Shown here in pieces: positions 29,896 through 32,694 of a DNA stretch of 32,694 nt. This DNA comes from a virus. The DNA lies in IMG/VR virus record IMGVR_UViG_3300031983_000058, positions 1-32,694 of that record; one strand, given 5' to 3'. The number at the start of each line of letters is the position of its first letter. Position 1 is the first letter of the stretch. A program made the position numbers and the translations under genes. Under the pieces are notes generated by a model. The model had not been told where the DNA came from, did no database searches, and worked only from the letters and a program-made list of their open reading frames with translations.

Positions 29896-30489
29896 ATGAG
29901 CGCAAAGAAATATCATTTTACTCCGGAAATGGATGATCAGATCCGGCAAATATATTTAACCGAAGTCGGCATTAAAGCCGTGGCGCACAAAGGACCGGTC
30001 AGGGATCTGGCTTTAAAATTCGGGCTGCCGAGATGGAGAGTGTCGAGACGTGCACGGGATCTTGGATTGTTGCCCGTCCAGAGAAAAGAGCCCGATTGGT
30101 CGGTAAGGGAGCTTAAAATACTACACAGCAGCGCACACTTGACCCTGGACAGGATTCAAATACACCTGAAAAAGGCCGGATACCGGCGCACCTGTCCGGG
30201 CATTTATTTAAAACGCCGGCGAATGCGATTTCTTCAAAATTTAAACGGCCATAGCGCTACATCTGTGGCTATGTGTTTCGGGGTGGATATTAAATGCGTG
30301 ACCAGGTGGATACAAAAAGGCTGGCTTCAAGCAAAGAGGCGCGGCACAAACCGCACAGCCATCCAGGGCGGAGATCACTGGTGGATTAAAAATAAGTGGA
30401 TAAGAGATTTTATAATATCATCCGTCGAAGTGATCGATATTCGAAAAGTCGACAAATACTGGCTCATAGATTTACTTGCCGGAAAATAA
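29896..30489 (+). CDS. multi-HTH DNA-binding protein, candidate late regulator
   Basis: 197 residues, basic. At least three helical DNA-binding-like units can be seen: residues 1-55 (MDDQIRQIYLTEV...LALKFGLPRWRVSRRARDLG), 68-115 (WSVRELKILHSSAHLTLDRIQIHL) and 120-150 (ATSVAMCFGVDIKCVTRWIQKG, an HTH with a tryptophan after it). Myb/SANT-like repeats are one possibility. It follows the recombinase by three bases and precedes copy B of the dyad repeat also found ahead of the late operon, so regulation of late genes is my inference. Confidence 0.5.
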   Translation: MSAKKYHFTPEMDDQIRQIYLTEVGIKAVAHKGPVRDLALKFGLPRWRVSRRARDLGLLPVQRKEPDWSVRELKILHSSAHLTLDRIQIHLKKAGYRRTCPGIYLKRRRMRFLQNLNGHSATSVAMCFGVDIKCVTRWIQKGWLQAKRRGTNRTAIQGGDHWWIKNKWIRDFIISSVEVIDIRKVDKYWLIDLLAGK

Positions 30490-30568
30490 AAAAGCAAAAT
30501 AAATGATAAAAAGATTAAATATGCTAAAAATTTTCTCAACACGAATTAGCTGCAAACCCACGGCTGGC

Positions 30569-30612
30569 AAGGGAACTAAAAGACGATAACCGTTTATTAT
30601 CGAATGAGTTAA
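30569..30612 (+). repeat. 44-bp direct repeat, copy B, with CGATAA/TTATCG dyad
   Basis: Near-identical partner of 571-615, with the dyad CGATAA-CCGTTTA-TTATCG. It lies directly before a short reading frame (30617) and after the multi-HTH gene. Confidence 0.7.
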
Positions 30613-30616
30613 ATGG

Positions 30617-30885
30617 ATGAAAAATAAAAATATACAACTCGGATTATTTGGCGGTTATATCATTTCTCCAGAGAAGAAAAGCAGGATCCGGCGGCATAAC
30701 AATCAAAAAGCGGCAAAATTGCAAATCAAATAATTAGAAAGATAAAAAACGAATCAAAAGATGTCCAAAAGGCCATTGTTGTTGAAATGTACTACCGAAC
30801 TGTTTGTGAAAACTTAGACAAGTTACAGGAGCGACACTCCAGGGGCTTAGTTTTGAAATTGATAGAACGCTATATATGGGGGTAA
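30617..30885 (+). pseudogene. short gene read across two frames (frameshifted or two mini-genes)
   Basis: The first frame (30617-30733) gives 38 residues (MKNKNIQLGLFGGYIISPEK, then KSRIRRHNNQKAAKLQIK). The -1 frame is open from 30700 to TAA 30885 and gives about 61 residues with sensible composition (IANQIIRKIKN, then VEMYYRTVCENLDKLQERHSR and a tail ending ERYIWG), but lacks a good start. A single -1 step between 30700 and 30733, where an A5 run occurs, would join them into about 89 residues. This may be a real indel, a sequencing error or programmed shifting. There is no family assignment, and this fills most of the 400-base gap from 30490. Confidence 0.4.
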
Positions 30886-30892
30886 AATAATT

Positions 30893-31270
30893 ATGAGAGC
30901 CTTAAGCTTAAGGCCTCCATGGCCATATGCTGTTTTTTATTTAGGCAAAGATGTTGAAAATCGGACATGGCGGATCAATTGGAGGGGGCAACTATTAATT
31001 CATGCAAGCAAAACATGGGATCAACGTGGATATGAGTTTATATCTAATTCTTTGGATGAATACGTACCAAGTAAAGAACATCACTTTTTTGGGGCCATAG
31101 TAGGAACTGTAGAATTAGTTGATTGCATTGATGAACATCACTCAAAATGGTTTTTCGGTGATTATGGTTTTCTTTTAGAAAATCCAAAAGAATTTGAAAA
31201 GTCTATTCCGTGGCCTGGCATGTTGGGCATATTCGACGTACCCGCAAAAATATTCAAAATGACACTTTAA
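30893..31270 (+). CDS. ASCH (PUA-like) domain protein
   Basis: 125 residues. The opening MRALSLRPPWPYAVFYLGKD, then VENRTWRINWRGQLLIHASK, followed later by GAIVGTVELVDC and WPGMLGIFDV, is characteristic of ASCH domains. PUA-like folds of this group bind RNA or modified nucleic acid bases; ligand and role here are unknown. It is AT-rich and sits just before the integration genes, an accessory position. GGGGG about ten bases upstream of ATG is the ribosome site. Confidence 0.75.
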   Translation: MRALSLRPPWPYAVFYLGKDVENRTWRINWRGQLLIHASKTWDQRGYEFISNSLDEYVPSKEHHFFGAIVGTVELVDCIDEHHSKWFFGDYGFLLENPKEFEKSIPWPGMLGIFDVPAKIFKMTL

Positions 31271-31271
31271 A

Positions 31272-31436
31272 ATGATCGAATTTGACAGCAGAAGAAAAAA
31301 GGATAGAAGAAAAACGCCTTGTTACATTGAAAACGACAGGCGCAAGTCGATTGAAAGAAGAGGCAAGGCACTCAAAGAATTAGAGAAAAAACGAAGGAAG
31401 GAATTCGAACGACATTTAAATGCTCAACAAGGGTAA
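31272..31436 (+). CDS. 54-residue basic helical protein
   Basis: It begins MIEFDSRRKKDRRKTPCYIE and continues as an extended Arg/Lys/Glu helix (KALKELEKKRRKEFERHLN). ATG 31272 lies one base after the ASCH stop (TTTAAAATG), so translation is probably coupled. A nucleic-acid-binding role is likely from charge alone. No family is recognised. Confidence 0.45.
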   Translation: MIEFDSRRKKDRRKTPCYIENDRRKSIERRGKALKELEKKRRKEFERHLNAQQG

Positions 31437-31439
31437 TAG

Positions 31440-31694
31440 TTGAACACACCAGACGATATGGAAATCAATCCAAGATGGATAAATCTCGATCAGGCAAAAC
31501 TATATTGCCCGATCGGAAAAAAAAGTCTTATCCGGCTGATCCAGGAAGGTAAAATCAAGGGCGGAAAACAGCACGATAACGGAAAGCATCCCTGGTTTAT
31601 CGACCGCCTGAGTCTGGACAAATATATGCAGTCAATGATCGATCCTAACGAGGCAGAGCAAAAAGCAGTTGAAATCATGCAAAGGATGATATAA
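31440..31694 (+). CDS. excisionase-like HTH protein
   Basis: 84 residues if started at TTG 31440 (AAGGG six bases upstream); ATG 31458 is an alternative. The core INLDQAKLYCPIGKKSLIRL then IQEGKIKGGKQHDNGKHPWF and IDRLSLDKYM is a winged-helix of the excisionase / MerR-like HTH_17 type, with a Trp-Phe wing. Directly upstream of the integrase, one base from its start, the usual Xis position. It would bend DNA at att and bias recombination to excision. Confidence 0.7.
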   Translation: MNTPDDMEINPRWINLDQAKLYCPIGKKSLIRLIQEGKIKGGKQHDNGKHPWFIDRLSLDKYMQSMIDPNEAEQKAVEIMQRMI

Positions 31695-31695
31695 A

Positions 31696-32694
31696 ATGCA
31701 GCCCATGAACCTCTGGCAACGTCCCAAACATCAAACTTGGTATGCCAGCTTTGAACGCTGCAAAAGGTTTCCTGCCGGCAAGCGCATTTCATTAAAAACC
31801 AAAGACAAAAAAGAAGCCCTGGCCATATTTAAGGCCCTGAAAAAAAAGTGGCTCGAAAACCGGCTTATCGAACTGGACGGATCCCGGCGGATATCCCTAA
31901 AAGACTTTATCAAAGAATATACAGATCACCCGGACCGCAAAAACCTGTCTGAAAACACGCTCCGGATGGACCGCCTTGCATTAAACAGTTTAGGTGATGT
32001 TATAGGCCCCAGCGCTGCAATCAAAACAATCAACCATTCTAAAATCACCCTGTTTAAAAAGATATGCAGCGCCCGGGAACTTTCAAAAAGCACCACGAAT
32101 ACATATTTGCGGCATATCAGGGCAGCCCTAAACACAGCCCGCGAATGGGGATATATAGAAAAAGTTCCTAAGATAAAGCCGCTTAAAGTCGGCAAACACC
32201 TTCCGGCCACGTTATCCAGAAAAGAAATAAATAAAATACTCGAATACTCAAAAAAAGAAGATCACGAAATGTGGCGGATTATTACATTCGCCCTCTGGAC
32301 CGGCTGCCGGCGACAGGAAATATTAAATCTTAAATGGCAGGACGTATCAGAAAAAACATGCCGGATCATCGGCAAGGGCGACAAAGAAAGAGTTGTTTAT
32401 CTTCTGCAGGATGCATTAAAAGCGATGGGCCCCATGCGGCATATCGGCCCCGTATTTAGAAAAATGCACAAAGACACGGTTTCTCACAAGTTCAAGGACC
32501 TGGCCACAGCCTGTAATATAAAAGCCCACTTTCACAACCTACGCCACACCGCCGCCACACACATGCTGAAAAACGAAATACCCCTGGAAGTCATCCAGAA
32601 GATCCTCGGCCACTCCGATATCCGAACAACTCAGATTTACGCTCAGGTCTATGACGATGTAATACAAAAAGAAATGAGCAAATTGAAATACTAA
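31696..32694 (+). CDS. tyrosine integrase
   Basis: 332 residues, a full-length phage integrase. The arm-binding N terminus (about 1-60, with GKRISLKTKDKKEAL) is followed by a core-binding SAM-like domain (about 68-160) and a catalytic domain with Arg205 (WTGCRRQEIL), Lys227/230 (GKGDKERVV), His280 and Arg283 (HNLRHTAATHML), His306 (LGHSDIRTT) and Tyr315 (QIYAQVYDD). It would recombine the tRNA-Thr core. The stop codon is the last three bases of the window, so attachment DNA beyond it is not visible here. Confidence 0.92.
   Translation: MQPMNLWQRPKHQTWYASFERCKRFPAGKRISLKTKDKKEALAIFKALKKKWLENRLIELDGSRRISLKDFIKEYTDHPDRKNLSENTLRMDRLALNSLGDVIGPSAAIKTINHSKITLFKKICSARELSKSTTNTYLRHIRAALNTAREWGYIEKVPKIKPLKVGKHLPATLSRKEINKILEYSKKEDHEMWRIITFALWTGCRRQEILNLKWQDVSEKTCRIIGKGDKERVVYLLQDALKAMGPMRHIGPVFRKMHKDTVSHKFKDLATACNIKAHFHNLRHTAATHMLKNEIPLEVIQKILGHSDIRTTQIYAQVYDDVIQKEMSKLKY

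Overview
The window reads as a nearly complete temperate, tailed double-stranded DNA phage (prophage or excised phage genome) of the lambda-like siphovirus type. The host is probably a Gram-negative bacterium. A Desulfobacterota-type host is my inference from protein flavour and intergenic repeat style; no host gene fixes it.

Layout. 1-640: tRNA-Thr 3' half (attachment core), a terminator and a noncoding leader ending in a 45-bp repeat. 640-4407: GpZ-like protein, cos-like region, Nu1-like small terminase, a small membrane protein, GpA-like large terminase and a small HTH protein. 4408-6119: an AT-rich cargo gene for a four-helix membrane protein that resembles TRADD-N-associated membrane domains. 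6120-11628: gpW-like connector, lambda-type portal, an HK97-type protease fused to capsid protein, FII-like joining protein, tail terminator and tail tube. 11749-19391: tail chaperone with a -1 frameshift, a short tape measure, a distal tail-like protein and a 1662-residue tail hub holding two seven-bladed propellers. 19407-20487: lysis-type genes (membrane protein, DUF5675, holin).

20554-24576 (minus strand) is an AT-rich cargo block: a DNA/RNA non-specific endonuclease and a SIR2-STAND-TPR protein with Avs5-like architecture. A sequence resembling an integron attC site lies upstream of the SIR2 gene. 24761-26140 is the lysogeny switch (CI-like repressor against a Cro-like HTH gene, then a CII-like gene). 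26141-28057 holds small early genes and a DUF5131 protein. 28067-28924 is a replication initiator that appears to carry its own origin: six 7-bp iterons in two triplets, each phased at 11 bp, then a tandem repeat, a 12-bp-stem inverted repeat and a 16-bp palindrome. A second tyrosine recombinase overlaps it, followed by an HTH-rich protein. The window ends with ASCH, basic small protein, excisionase-like and integrase genes.

How it works together: the integrase and excisionase would act at the tRNA-Thr core. If base 32694 joins base 1, attP lies just downstream of int, as expected for a circular or circularly permuted genome. The HTH protein at 29896-30489 sits next to one copy of a repeat whose other copy heads the late operon, so it is a candidate late regulator. 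The strongest leads are the SIR2/nuclease block with its attC-like site, the TRADD-N-like membrane gene, the twin propellers with a hypervariable two-residue site, and the intragenic origin.
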